Below are positions 1 through 11,424 of a stretch of DNA of 64,000 bases, piece by piece. The stretch is taken from assembly GCF_029227915.1 (NCBI RefSeq), contig NC_079877.1, positions 4,714,001 through 4,778,000 on the forward strand, written 5' to 3'. Numbering within the stretch: position 1 is the stretch's first letter; every line of letters begins with the position of its first letter. A program made the translations under genes and the position numbers. Under the pieces are notes generated by a model. That model had not been told where the DNA came from. It saw only the letters and a list, made by a program, of their open reading frames with translations, and ran no database searches. The DNA is from Hydractinia symbiolongicarpus. Lineage: Eukaryota; Cnidaria; Hydrozoa; Anthoathecata; Hydractiniidae.

Positions 1-637
1 TAAACTCATTTCCGGAACGATTTTTTAATTTATTATTTCACCACTAAAACGCATGAGACTTGTAGTTTTCAAGAATGTTTTCATTTTTGATGAGACGCTG
101 AATAAAAGAAGTTTAATCGCCGGCAAACGAAAACCTGCGATTTCCCGTAAATCCTGGGCTTGGCACGTATAGTCGAATGTATACAAAAAAGTACCCTGTG
201 AGTAAACTCATTTCCAGAACGATTTTTTAAATTATTTTTTCACCACTAAAACGCATAAGACTTGTAGTTTTTAAAAATGTTTTCATTTTTGATAAGACGC
301 TTAATGAAAGAGGTTTAATCGCCGGCAAACGAAATCCCGCGTTTTCCCGTAAATCCGGGGCTTGGCCCGTATAGTCGAATGTATACAAAGAAAGTACCCA
401 GGGAGTAAACTCATTTCCCGAACGATTTTTTAAATTACTTTTTCACCGCTAAAACGCATGAGACTGGTAGTTTTTAAAAATGTTTTCATTTTTGATGAGA
501 CGCTGAATAAAAGAAGTTTAATCGCCGGCAAACGAAAACCTACGATTTCCCGTAAATCCCGGCTTGGCCCGTATAGTCAAAAGTATACAAAGAAAGTACC
601 CAGGGAGTAAACTCATTTCCCGAACGATTTTTTAAAT
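1..637 (+). repeat. Higher-order repeat block, copy 1 (offset 2025)
   Basis: The first three monomers of the window reappear at 2026-2662 in the same order with the same private variants. These include CCTACGATTTCCCG near 539 and 2564, and an AAAAAAGTACCCTGTGA monomer end near 185 and 2210. The match ends where copy 1 reads AAATTGTTTTTTTC and copy 2 reads AAATTATTTTTTC. The period is about ten monomers. Confidence 0.85.
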
Positions 638-2025
638 TGTTTTTTTCACCACTAAAACGCATGAGACATGTAGTTTTCAAAAATGTTTTCATTTTTGATG
701 AGACGCTGAATAAAAGAAGCTTAATCGCCGGCAAACGAAAACCCGCGATTTCCCGTAAATCCCGGGCTTGGCCCGTATAGTCAAAAGTATACAAAGAAAG
801 TACCCAGGGAGTAAACTCATTTCCCGAACGATTTTTTAAATTACTTTTTCACCACTAAAACGCATGAGACTGGTAGTTTTTAAAAATGTTTTCATTTTTG
901 ATGAGACGCTGAATAAAAGAAGTTTAATCGCCGGCAAACGAAAACCTGCGATTTCCCATAAATCCCGGGCTTGGCACGTATAGTCAAATGTATACAAAAA
1001 AGTACCCTGTGAGTAAACTCATTTCCAGAACGATTTTTTAAATTATTTTTTCACCACTAAAACGCATGAGACTTGTAGTTTTCAAAAATGTTTCCATTTT
1101 TGATGAGACGCTGAATAAAAGCACTTTAATCGCCGGCAAACGAAAACCTGCGATTTCCCTAAATCCCGGACTCGGCCCGTATAGTCAAAAGTATACAAAG
1201 AAAGTACCCAGGGAGTAAACTCATTTCCAGAACGATTTTTTAAATTATTTTTTCACCACTAAAACGCATAAGACTTGTAGTTTTTAAAAATGTTTTCATT
1301 TTTGATAAGACGCTTAATGAAAGAGGTTTAATCGCCGGCAAACGAAATCCCGCGTTTTCCCGTAAATCCGGGGCTTGGCCCGTATAGTCAAATGTAAACA
1401 AAGAAAGTACCCAGGGAGTAAACTCATTTCCCGAACGATTTTTTAAATTACTTTTTCACCGCTAAAACGCATGAGACTGGTAGTTTTTAAATATGTTTTC
1501 ATTTTTGATGAGACGCTGAATAAAAGAAGTTTAATCGCCGGCAAACGAAAACCTGCGATTTCCCGTAAATCCCGGACTCGGCCCGTATAGTCAAAAGTAT
1601 ACAAAGAAAGTACCCAGGGAGTAAACTCATTTCCCGAACGATTTTTTAAATTATTTTTTCACCACTAAAACGCATGAGACTTGTAGTTTTCAAAAATGTT
1701 TTCATTTTTGATGAGACGCTGAATAAAAGAAGTTTAATCGCCGGCAAACGAAAACCTGCGATTTCCCTAAATCCCGGACTCGGCCCGTATAGTCAAAAGT
1801 ATACAAAGAAAGTACCCAGGGAGTAAACTCATTTCCAGAACGATTTTTTAAATTATTTTTTCACCACTAAAACGCATGAGACTTGTAGTTTTTAAAAATG
1901 TTTTCATTTTTGATGAGACGCTGAATAAAAGAAGTTTAATCGCCGGCAAACGAAAACCCGCGATTTCCCGTAAATCACGGCTTGGCCCGTATAGTCAAAA
2001 GTATACAAAGAAAGTACCCAGGGAG

Positions 2026-2662
2026 TAAACTCATTTCCGGAACGATTTTTTAATTTATTATTTCACCACTAAAACGCATGAGACTTGTAGTTTTCAAGAA
2101 TGTTTTCATTTTTGATGAGACGCTGAATAAAAGAAGTTTAATCGCCGGCAAACGAAAACCTGCGATTTCCCGTAAATCCTGGGCTTGGCACGTATAGTCG
2201 AATGTATACAAAAAAGTACCCTGTGAGTAAACTCATTTCCAGAACGATTTTTTAAATTATTTTTTCACCACTAAAACGCATAAGACTTGTAGTTTTTAAA
2301 AATGTTTTCATTTTTGATAAGACGCTTAATGAAAGAGGTTTAATCGCCGGCAAACGAAATCCCGCGTTTTCCCGTAAATCCGGGGCTTGGCCCGTATAGT
2401 CGAATGTATACAAAGAAAGTACCCAGGGAGTAAACTCATTTCCCGAACGATTTTTTAAATTACTTTTTCACCGCTAAAACGCATGAGACTGGTAGTTTTT
2501 AAAAATGTTTTCATTTTTGATGAGACGCTGAATAAAAGAAGTTTAATCGCCGGCAAACGAAAACCTACGATTTCCCGTAAATCCCGGCTTGGCCCGTATA
2601 GTCAAAAGTATACAAAGAAAGTACCCAGGGAGTAAACTCATTTCCCGAACGATTTTTTAAAT
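2026..2662 (+). repeat. Higher-order repeat block, copy 2 (offset 2025)
   Basis: This is the second copy of the block at 1-637. Directly after it, 2632-3062 matches 1621-2051 at an offset of 1011 (five monomers). The two registers overlap, which suggests successive unequal exchanges of different sizes. Confidence 0.85.
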
Positions 2663-2700
2663 TATTTTTTCACCACTAAAACGCATGAGACTTGTAGTTT

Positions 2701-2722
2701 TCAAAAATGTTTTCATTTTTGA
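2701..2722. other. Perfect hairpin, 9-bp arms with TTTT loop (example)
   Basis: TCAAAAATG (2701-2709), TTTT, CATTTTTGA (2714-2722). Every monomer that reads GTTTTCAAAAATGTTTTCA has it. In monomers with GTTTTTAAAAATG the outer C-G pair becomes T/G (a wobble in RNA), and in those with TTCAAGAATG one inner pair is broken. The 122-bp monomers lack it entirely. It could extrude as a cruciform, bind a dimeric protein or fold in a transcript; none of these is shown. Confidence 0.75.
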
Positions 2723-4250
2723 TGAGACGCTGAATAAAAGAAGTTTAATCGCCGGCAAACGAAAACCTGCGATTTCCCTAAATCCCGGACTCGGCCCGTA
2801 TAGTCAAAAGTATACAAAGAAAGTACCCAGGGAGTAAACTCATTTCCAGAACGATTTTTTAAATTATTTTTTCACCACTAAAACGCATGAGACTTGTAGT
2901 TTTTAAAAATGTTTTCATTTTTGATGAGACGCTGAATAAAAGAAGTTTAATCGCCGGCAAACGAAAACCCGCGATTTCCCGTAAATCACGGCTTGGCCCG
3001 TATAGTCAAAAGTATACAAAGAAAGTACCCAGGGAGTAAACTCATTTCCGGAACGATTTTTTAAATTATTTTTTCACCACTAAAACGCATGAGACTTGTA
3101 GTTTTCAAAAATGATTTCATTTTTGATGAGACGCTGAATAAAAGAAGTTTAATCGCCGGCAAACGAAAACCCGCGATTTCCCGTAAATGCCGGCTTGGCC
3201 CGTATAGTCAAAAGTATACAAAGAAAGTATCCAGTGAGTAAACTCATTTCCCGAACGATTTTTTAAATTACTTTTTCACCAGTAAAACGCATGAGACTTG
3301 TAGTTTTTAAAAATGTTTTCATTTTTGATGAGACGCTGAATAAAAGAAGTTTAATCGCCGGCAAACGAAAACCTGCGATTTCCCGTAAATCCTGGACTCG
3401 ACCCGTATAGTCAAAAGTATACAAAGAAAGTACCCAGGGAGTAAACTCATTTCTCAAACGATTTTTTAATTTATTATTTCACCACTAAAACGCATGAGAC
3501 TTGTAGTTTTCAAGAATGTTTTCATTTTTGATGAGACGCTGAATAAAAGAAGTTTAATCGCCGGCAAACGAAAACTTGCGATTTCCCGTAAATCCCGGAC
3601 TTGGCACGTATAGTCGAATGTATACAAAAAGTACCCTGTGAGTAAACTCATTTCCAGAACGATTTTTTAAATTATTTTTTCACCACTAAAACGCATAAGA
3701 CTTGTAGTTTTTAAAAATGTTTTCATTTTTGATAAGACGCTTAATGAAAGAGGTTTAATAGCCGGCAAACGAAATCCCGCGTTTTCCTGTAAATTCGGGG
3801 CTTGGCCCGTATAGTCGAATGTATACAAAGAAAGTACCCAGGGAGTAAACTCATTTCCCTAACGATTTTTTAAATTACTTTTTCACCGCTAAAACGCATG
3901 AGACTGGTAGTTTTTAAAAATGTTTTCATTTTTGATGAGACGCTGAATAAAAGAAGTTTAATCGCCGGCAAACGAAAACCTGCGATTTCCCGTAAATCCC
4001 GGACTCGGCCCGTATAGTCAAAAGTATACAAAGAAAGTACCCAGGGAGTAAACTCATTTCCCGAACGATTTTTTAAATTATTTTTTCACCACTAAAACGC
4101 ATGAGACTTGTAGTTTTTAAAAATGTTTTTATTTTTGACGAGACGCTGAATAAAAGAAGTTTAATCGCCGGCAAACGAAAACCTGCGATTTCCCGTAAAT
4201 CCTGGACTCGGCCCGTATGGTCAAAAGTATACAAAGAAAGTACCCAGGGA

Positions 4251-4372
4251 GTAAACTTATTTCCCAAACGATTTTTTAAATTATTATCTCCGGCAAACGA
4301 AAACCTGCGATTTCCCGTAAATCCCGGACTCGGCCCGTATAGTCAAAAGTATACAAAGAAAGTACCCAGGGA
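4251..4372 (+). repeat. 122-bp internally deleted monomer, copy 1
   Basis: The A/T tract AAATTATTAT joins directly to CTCCGGCAAACG. About 81 bp (the hairpin, GATGAGACGC and AGTTTAAT portion) is missing, while the monomer end is intact. The junction shows at most 2 bp of microhomology (AT). Fifteen copies share this exact junction, so it arose once and spread with the HOR. Confidence 0.92.
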
Positions 4373-4575
4373 GTAAACTCATTTCCCGAACGATTTTTTA
4401 AATTATTTTTTCACCACTAAAACGCATGAGACTTGTAGTTTTTAAAAATGTTTTCATTTTTGATGAGACGCTGAATAAAAGAAGTTTAATCGCCGGCAAA
4501 CGAAAACCTGCGATTTCCCGTAAATCCCGGACTCGGCCCGTATAGTCAAAAGTATACAAAGAAAGTACCCAGGGA
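4373..4575 (+). repeat. Representative full-length 203-bp monomer
   Basis: This copy carries the most frequent base at essentially every position I compared and serves as a working consensus. Monomer bases 1-20 hold GTAAACTCATTTCCCGAACG. Bases 21-50 are A/T tracts (T6, AAATTA, T6, then CACCACTAAAA). Bases 65-90 hold T- and A-tracts forming an imperfect dyad. Bases 119-130 hold CGCCGGCAAACG, bases 137-160 TGCGATTTCCCG then TAAATCCCGGAC, bases 161-173 TCGGCCCGTATAG, and bases 181-203 TATACAAAGAAAGTACCC then AGGGA. G+C is 75 of 203 by my count, with 12 CpGs. Because 203 is not divisible by 3, no reading frame carries from one monomer into the next in register. Confidence 0.93.
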
Positions 4576-6147
4576 GTAAACTCATTTCCCGAACGATTTT
4601 TTAAATTATTTTTTCACCACTAAAACGCATGAGACTTGTAGTTTTTAAAAATGTTTTCATTTTTGATGAGACGCTGAATAAAAGAAGTTTAATCGCCGGC
4701 AAACGAAAACCTGCGATTTCCCGTAAATCCTGGACTCGGCCCGTATGGTCAAAAGTATACAAAGAAAGTACCCAGGGAGTAAACTCATTTCCCAAACGAT
4801 TTTTTAAATTATTATTTCACCACTAAAACGCATGAGACTTGTAGTTTTCAAGAATGTTTTTATTTTTGATGAGACGCTGAATAAAAGCAGTTTAATCGCC
4901 GGCAAACGAAAACCCGCGATTTCCCGTAAATCCCGGCATGGCCCGTATAGTCAAAAGTATACAAAGAAAGTACCCTGGGAGTAAACTCATTTCCGGAACG
5001 ATTTTTTAAATTATTTTTTCACCACTAAAACGCATGAGACTTGTAGTTTTCAAAAATGTTTTCATTTTTGATGAGACGCTGAATAAAAGAAGTTTAATCG
5101 CTGGCAAACGAAAACCCGCGATTTCCCGTAAATCCCGGGCTTGGCCGTATAGTCAAAAGTATACAAAGAAAGTACCCAGGGAGTAAACTCATTTCCCGAA
5201 CGATTTTTTAAATTACTTTTTCACCACTAAAACGCATGAGACTTGTAGTTTTTAAAAATGTTTTCATTTTTGATGAGACGCTGAATAGAAGAAGTTTAAT
5301 CGCCGGCAAACGAAAACCTGCGATTTCCCGTAAATCCTGGACTCGGCCTGTATAGTCAAAAGTATACAAAGAAAGTACCCAGGGAGTAAACTCATTTCCC
5401 AAACGATTTTTTAATTTATTATTTCACCACTAAAACGCATGAGACTTGTAGTTTTCAAGAATGTTTTCATTTTTGATGAGACGCTGAATAAAAGAAGTTT
5501 AATCGCCGGCAAACGAAAACCTGCGATTTCCCGTAAATCCTGGTCTTGGCATGTATAGTCGAATGTATACAAAAAAGTACCCTGTGAGTAAACTCATTTC
5601 CAGAACGATTTTTTAAATTATTTTTTCACCACTAAAACGCATAAGACTTGTAGTTTTTAAAAATGTTTTCATTTTTGATAAGACGCTTAATGAAAGAGGT
5701 TTAATCGCCGGCAAACGAAATCCCGCGTTTTCCCGTAAATCCGGGGCTTGGCCCGTATAGTCGAATGTATACAAAGAAAGTACCCAGGGAGTAAACTCAT
5801 TTCCCGAACGATTTTTTAAATTATTTTTTCACCACTAAAACGCATGAGACTTGTAGTTTTCAAAAATGTTTTCATTTTTGATGAGACGCTGAATAAAAGC
5901 GCTTTAATCGCCGGCAAACGAAAACCTGCGATTTCCCTAAATCCCGGACTCGGCCCGTATAGTCAAAAGTATACAAAGAAAGTACCCAGGGAGTAAGCTC
6001 ATTTCCAGAACGATTTTTTAAATTATTTTTTCACCACTAAAACGCATAAGACTTGTAGTTTTTAAAAATGTTTTCATTTTTGATGAGACGCTGAATAAAA
6101 GAAGTTTAATCGCCGGCAAACGAAAACCCGCGATTTCCCGTAAATCC

Positions 6148-6160
6148 CGGGCTTGGCCCG
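6148..6160. other. GC-rich hairpin CGGGC-TTG-GCCCG (example)
   Basis: Five-bp perfect arms with a 3-base loop, directly before the GTATA...TATAC dyad. It is present in monomers with TCCCGGGCTTGGCCCG, and reduced or lost in the GGACTCGGCCCG and GGCACG classes. It is therefore a class-specific dyad, not a universal one. Confidence 0.6.
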
Positions 6161-6170
6161 TATAGTCGAA
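6157..6170 (-). other. CENP-B-box-like string, one base short (example)
   Basis: On the minus strand this reads TTCGACTATACGGG. The established CENP-B box core is TTCG, four bases, A, two bases, CGGG. Here both outer blocks are present but the spacing between them is one base shorter. It occurs only in monomers with GTATAGTCGAATG after CCCG. Functional binding is doubtful because the spacing differs. Confidence 0.35.
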
Positions 6171-6357
6171 TGTATACAAAGAAAGTACCCTGTGAGTAAA
6201 CTCATTTCAGGAACAATTTTTTAAATAATTTTTTCACCACTAAAACGCATGAGACTTGTAGTTTTTAAAAATGTTTTCATTTTTGATGAGACGCTGAATA
6301 AAAGAAGTTTAATCGCCGGCAAACGAAAACCCGCGATTTCCCGTAAATCACGGCTTG

Positions 6358-7970
6358 GCCCGTATAGTCAAAAGTATACAAAGAAAGTACCCAGGGAGTA
6401 AACTCATTTCCCGAACGATTTTTTAAATTATTTTTTCACCACTAAAACGCATGAGACTTGTAGTTTTTAAAAATGTTTTTATTTTTGACGAGACGCTGAA
6501 TAAAAGAAGTTTAATCGCCGGCAAACGAAAACCTGCGATTTCCCGTAAATCCTGGACTCGGCCCGTATGGTCAAAAGTATACAAAGAAAGTACCCAGGGA
6601 GTAAACTTATTTCCCAAACGATTTTTTAAATTATTATCTCCGGCAAACGAAAACCTGCGATTTCCCGTAAATCCCGGACTCGGCCCGTATAGTCAAAAGT
6701 ATACAAAGAAAGTACCCAGTGAGTAAACTCATTTCCCGAACGATTTTTTAAATTATTTTTTCACCACTAAAACGCATGAGACTTGTAGTTTTTAAAAATG
6801 TTTTCATTTTTGATGAGACGCTGAATAAAAGAAGTTTAATCGCCGGCAAACGAAAACCTGCGATTTCCCGTAAATCCCGGACTCGGCCCGTATAGTCAAA
6901 AGTATACAAAGAAAGTACCCAGGGAGTAAACTCATTTCCCGAACGATTTTTTAAATTATTTTTTCACCACTAAAACGCATGAGACTTGTAGTTTTTAAAA
7001 ATGTTTTCATTTTTGATGAGACGCTGAATAAAAGAAGTTTAATCGCCGGCAAACGAAAACCTGCGATTTCCCGTAAATCCTGGACTCGGCCCGTATGGTC
7101 AAAAGTATACAAAGAAAGTACCCAGGGAGTAAACTCATTTCCCAAACGATTTTTTAAATTATTATTTCACCACTAAAACGCATGAGACTTGTAGTTTTCA
7201 AGAATGTTTTCATTTTTGATGAGACGCTGAATAAAAGAAGTTTAATCGCTGGCAAACGAAAACCCGCGATTTCCCGTAAATCCCGGGCTTGGCCGTATAG
7301 TCAAAAGTATACAAAGAAAGTACCCAGGGAGTAAACTCATTTCCCGAACGATTTTTTAAATTACTTTTTCACCACTAAAACGCATGAGACTTGTAGTTTT
7401 TAAAAATGTTTTCATTTTTGATGAGACGCTGAATAGAAGAAGTTTAATCGCCGGCAAACGAAAACCTGCGATTTCCCGTAAATCCTGGACTCGGCCTGTA
7501 TAGTCAAAAGTATACAAAGAAAGTACCCAGGGAGTAAACTCATTTCCCAAACGATTTTTTAATTTATTATTTCACCACTAAAACGCATGAGACTTGTAGT
7601 TTTCAAGAATGTTTTCATTTTTGATGAGACGCTGAATAAAAGAAGTTTAATCGCCGGCAAACGAAAACCTGCGATTTCCCGTAAATCCTGGTCTTGGCAT
7701 GTATAGTCGAATGTATACAAAAAAGTACCCTGTGAGTAAACTCATTTCCAGAACGATTTTTTAAATTATTTTTTCACCACTAAAACGCATAAGACTTGTA
7801 GTTTTTAAAAATGTTTTCATTTTTGATAAGACGCTTAATGAAAGAGGTTTAATCGCCGGCAAACGAAATCCCGCGTTTTCCCGTAAATCCGGGGCTTGGC
7901 CCGTATAGTCGAATGTATACAAAGAAAGTACCCAGGGAGTAAACTCATTTCCCGAACGATTTTTTAAATT
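6358..7970 (+). repeat. HOR block, copy lacking one monomer
   Basis: This is the downstream copy of 4008-5822. The join at 7210/7211 falls inside ATGTTTTCATTTTTGATG with no scar, as expected for recombination between aligned monomers that removed exactly one repeat unit. Confidence 0.85.
6601..6722 (+). repeat. 122-bp internally deleted monomer, copy 2
   Basis: Same ATTATCTCCGGC junction, 2350 bp after copy 1. It ends CCCAGTGA where copy 1 has CCCAGGGA. Confidence 0.92.
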
Positions 7971-8342
7971 ACTTTTTCACCGCTAAAACGCATGAGACTG
8001 GTAGTTTTTAAAAATGTTTTCATTTTTGATGAGACGCTGAATAAAAGAAGTTTAATCGCCGGCAAACGAAAACCCGCGATTTCCCGTAAATCCCGGCTTG
8101 GCCCGTATAGTCAAAAGTATACAAAGAAAGTACCCAGGGAGTAAACTCATTTCCCGAACGATTTTTTAAATAATTTTTTCACCACTAAAACGCATGAGAC
8201 TTGTAGTTTTTAAAAATGTTTTCATTTTTGATGAGACGCTGAATAAAAGAAGTTTAATCGCCGGCAAACGAAAACCCGCGATTTCCCGTAAATCACGGCT
8301 TGGCCCGTATAGTCAAAAGTATACAAAGAAAGTACCCAGGGA

Positions 8343-10086
8343 GTAAACTCATTTCCGGAACGATTTTTTAAATTATTTTTTCACCACTAAAACGCATGAG
8401 ACTTGTAGTTTTCAAAAATGATTTCATTTTTGATGAGACGCTGAATAAAAGAAGTTTAATCGGCGGCAAACGAAAACCCGCGATTTCCCGTAAATGCCGG
8501 GCTTGGCCCGTATAGTCAAAAGTATACAAAGAAAGTACCCAGTGAGTAAACTCATTTCCCGAACGATTTTTTAAATTACTTTTTCACCAGTAAAACGCAT
8601 GAGACTTGTAGTTTTTAAAAATGTTTTCATTTTTGATGAGACGCTGAATAAAAGAAGTTTAATCGCCGGCAAACGAAAACCTGCGATTTCCCGTAAATCC
8701 TGGACTCGGCCCGTATAGTCAAAAGTATACAAAGAAAGTACCCAGGGAGTAAACTCATTTCTCAAACGATTTTTTAATTTATTATTTCACCACTAAAACG
8801 CATGAGACTTGTAGTTTTCAAGAATGTTTTCATTTTTGATGAGACGCTGAATAAAAGAAGTTTAATCGCCGGCAAACGAAAACTTGCGATTTCCCGTAAA
8901 TCCCGGGCTTGGCACGTATAGTCGAATGTATACAAAAAAGTACCCTGTGAGTAAACTCATTTCCAGAACGATTTTTTAAATTATTTTTTCACCACTAAAA
9001 CGCATAAGACTTGTAGTTTTTAAAAATGTTTTCATTTTTGATAAGACGCTTAATGAAAGAGGTTTAATAGCCGGCAAACGAAATCCCGCGTTTTCCTGTA
9101 AATCCGGGGCTTGGCCCGTATAGTCGAATGTATACAAAGAAAGTACCCAGGGAGTAAACTCATTTCCCTAACGATTTTTTAAATTACTTTTTCACCGCTA
9201 AAACGCATGAGACTGGTAGTTTTTAAAAATGTTTTCATTTTTGATGAGACGCTGAATAAAAGAAGTTTAATCGCCGGCAAACGAAAACCTGCGATTTCCC
9301 GTAAATCCCGGACTCGGCCCGTATAGTCAAAAGTATACAAAGAAAGTACCCAGGGAGTAAACTCATTTCCCGAACGATTTTTTAAATTATTTTTTCACCA
9401 CTAAAACGCATGAGACTTGTAGTTTTTAAAAATGTTTTTATTTTTGACGAGACGCTGAATAAAAGAAGTTTAATCGCAGGCAAACGAAAACCTGCGATTT
9501 CCCGTAAATCCTGGACTCGGCCCGTATGGTCAAAAGTATACAAAGAAAGTACCCAGGGAGTAAACTTATTTCCCAAACGATTTTTTAAATTATTATCTCC
9601 GGCAAACGAAAACCTGCGATTTCCCGTAAATCCCGGACTCGGCCCGTATAGTCAAAAGTATACAAAGAAAGTACCCAGGGAGTAAACTCATTTCCCGAAC
9701 GATTTTTTAAATTATTTTTTCACCACTAAAACGCATGAGACTTGTAGTTTTTAAAAATGTTTTCATTTTTGATGAGACGCTGAATAAAAGAAGTTTAATC
9801 GCCGGCAAACGAAAACCTGCGATTTCCCGTAAATCCTGGACTCGGCCCGTATAGTCAAAAGTATACAAAGAAAGTACCCAGGGAGTAAACTCATTTCCCG
9901 AACGATTTTTTAAATTATTTTTTCACCACTAAAACGCATGAGACTTGTAGTTTTTAAAAATGTTTTCATTTTTGATGAGACGCTGAATAAAAGAAGTTTA
10001 ATCGCCGGCAAACGAAAACCCGCGATTTCCCGTAAATCACGGCTTGGCCCGTATAGTCAAAAGTATACAAAGAAAGTACCCAGGGA
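8343..10086 (+). repeat. Exemplar 1744-bp higher-order repeat unit
   Basis: This is a complete unit of eight full monomers plus the 122-bp deleted monomer (9560-9681). The next unit starts at 10087 with the same TTCCGGAACG / AAAATGATTTCA monomer, giving a period of 1744 bp. An ancestral version of the first part lies at 3036-4372 (offset 5307 to this copy). Within the next unit one base is lost near 10324 (ACTTTTCACC in place of ACTTTTTCACC). Confidence 0.85.
9560..9681 (+). repeat. 122-bp internally deleted monomer, copy 3
   Basis: Same junction, 2959 bp after copy 2. The preceding monomer has the private change ATCGCAGGCAAACG near 9475. Confidence 0.92.
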
Positions 10087-11302
10087 GTAAACTCATTTCC
10101 GGAACGATTTTTTAAATTATTTTTTCACCACTAAAACGCATGAGACTTGTAGTTTTCAAAAATGATTTCATTTTTGATGAGACGCTGAATAAAAGAAGTT
10201 TAATCGCCGGCAAACGAAAACCCGCGATTTCCCGTAAATGCCCGGCTTGGCCCGTATAGTCAAAAGTATACAAAGAAAGTACCCAGTGAGTAAACTCATT
10301 TCCCGAACGATTTTTTAAATTACTTTTCACCAGTAAAACGCATGAGACTTGTAGTTTTTAAAAATGTTTTCATTTTTGATGAGACGCTGAATAAAAGAAG
10401 TTTAATCGCCGGCAAACGAAAACCTGCGATTTCCCGTAAATCCTGGACTCGGCCCGTATAGTCAAAAGTATACAAAGAAAGTACCCAGGGAGTAAACTCA
10501 TTTCTCAAACGATTTTTTAATTTATTATTTCACCACTAAAACGCATGAGACTTGTAGTTTTCAAGAATGTTTTCATTTTTGATGAGACGCTGAATAAAAG
10601 AAGTTTAATCGCCGGCAAACGAAAACTTGCGATTTCCCGTAAATCCCGGGCTTGGCACGTATAGTCGAATGTATACAAAAAAGTACCCTGTGAGTAAACT
10701 CATTTCCAGAACGATTTTTTAAATTATTTTTTCACCACTAAAACGCATAAGACTTGTAGTTTTTAAAAATGTTTTCATTTTTGATAAGACGCTTAATGAA
10801 AGAGGTTTAATAGCCGGCAAACGAAATCCCGCGTTTTCCTGTAAATCCGGGGCTTGGCCCGTATAGTCGAATGTATACAAAGAAAGTACCCAGGGAGTAA
10901 ACTCATTTCCCTAACGATTTTTTAAATTACTTTTTCACCGCTAAAACGCATGAGACTGGTAGTTTTTAAAAATGTTTTCATTTTTGATGAGACGCTGAAT
11001 AAAAGAAGTTTAATCGCCGGCAAACGAAAACCTGCGATTTCCCGTAAATCCCGGACTCGGCCCGTATAGTCAAAAGTATACAAAGAAAGTACCCAGGGAG
11101 TAAATTCATTTCCCGAACGATTTTTTAAATTATTTTTTCACCACTAAAACGCATGAGACTTGTAGTTTTTAAAAATGTTTTTATTTTTGACGAGACGCTG
11201 AATAAAAGAAGTTTAATCGCCGGCAAACGAAAACCTGCGATTTCCCGTAAATCCTGGACTCGGCCCGTATGGTCAAAAGTATACAAAGAAAGTACCCAGG
11301 GA

Positions 11303-11424
11303 GTAAACTTATTTCTCAAACGATTTTTTAAATTATTATCTCCGGCAAACGAAAACCTGCGATTTCCCGTAAATCCCGGACTCGGCCCGTATAGTCAAAA
11401 GTATACAAAGAAAGTACCCAGGGA
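11303..11424 (+). repeat. 122-bp internally deleted monomer, copy 4
   Basis: Same junction, 1743 bp after copy 3. It starts TTATTTCTCAAACG, shared with copy 5 only. Confidence 0.92.

Larger units (their letters stand above)
4008..5822 (+). repeat. HOR block, long copy of a duplicated segment
   Basis: Bases 4008-4860 match 6358-7210 at offset 2350, and 5063-5822 match 7211-7970 at offset 2148. The second copy therefore equals this one minus one exact monomer (4861-5062, 202 bp). One substitution I noticed is CCCAGGGAG near 4370 against CCCAGTGAG near 6720. The block includes the 122-bp deleted monomer at 4251. Confidence 0.85.
1..8342 (+). repeat. Array region I: mixed higher-order repeats
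   Basis: Monomer classes here include one with TTTTTTAATTTATTATTTC and an AAAAAAGTACCCTGTGA end, one with GATAAGACGCTTAATGAAAGAGG, and one with CACCGCTAAAACG plus GACTGGTAG. Their order repeats several times. Bases 1-637 recur at 2026-2662 (offset 2025), 1621-2051 at 2632-3062 (offset 1011), and 4008-5822 at 6358-7970. Two 122-bp deleted monomers (4251, 6601) tie it to region II. There is no non-satellite DNA. Confidence 0.85.

Noticed and set aside
21-90. Phased A-tracts giving strong intrinsic curvature
   Set aside because: T- and A-tracts are frequent, but their spacing in the consensus (starts near 22, 34, 47, 67, 72, 79, 85) does not follow a clean 10-11 bp phase. Without a calculation I would not claim curvature.
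4251-4372. Insertion of a foreign element at ATTATCTCCGGC
   Set aside because: The sequence on both sides is ordinary monomer sequence. It is an internal deletion of about 81 bp, not an insertion.
4629-4826. Plus-strand 65-codon frame starting ATG AGA CTT (91 or 99 codons over the deleted monomers)
   Set aside because: It is open only where GTATAGTC has become GTATGGTC (stop TAG changed to TGG), spans a monomer boundary, overlaps the minus-strand frame, and shows no recognisable domain. The longer versions arise from the 122-bp deletion shifting the frame.
5208-5402. Minus-strand ~64-codon open frame, recurring in about a quarter of the monomers or more
   Set aside because: It begins at TTG, not ATG, in the examples I checked (5402 reads TTG), is shorter than one monomer, and changes length with each variant or indel. 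The monomer length is not a multiple of 3. There is no splice, promoter or poly(A) context distinct from the repeat. It is a repeat by-product.
6157-6170. True CENP-B box
   Set aside because: The spacer between TTCG and CGGG is one base shorter than in the established motif, so it is listed only as a resemblance.
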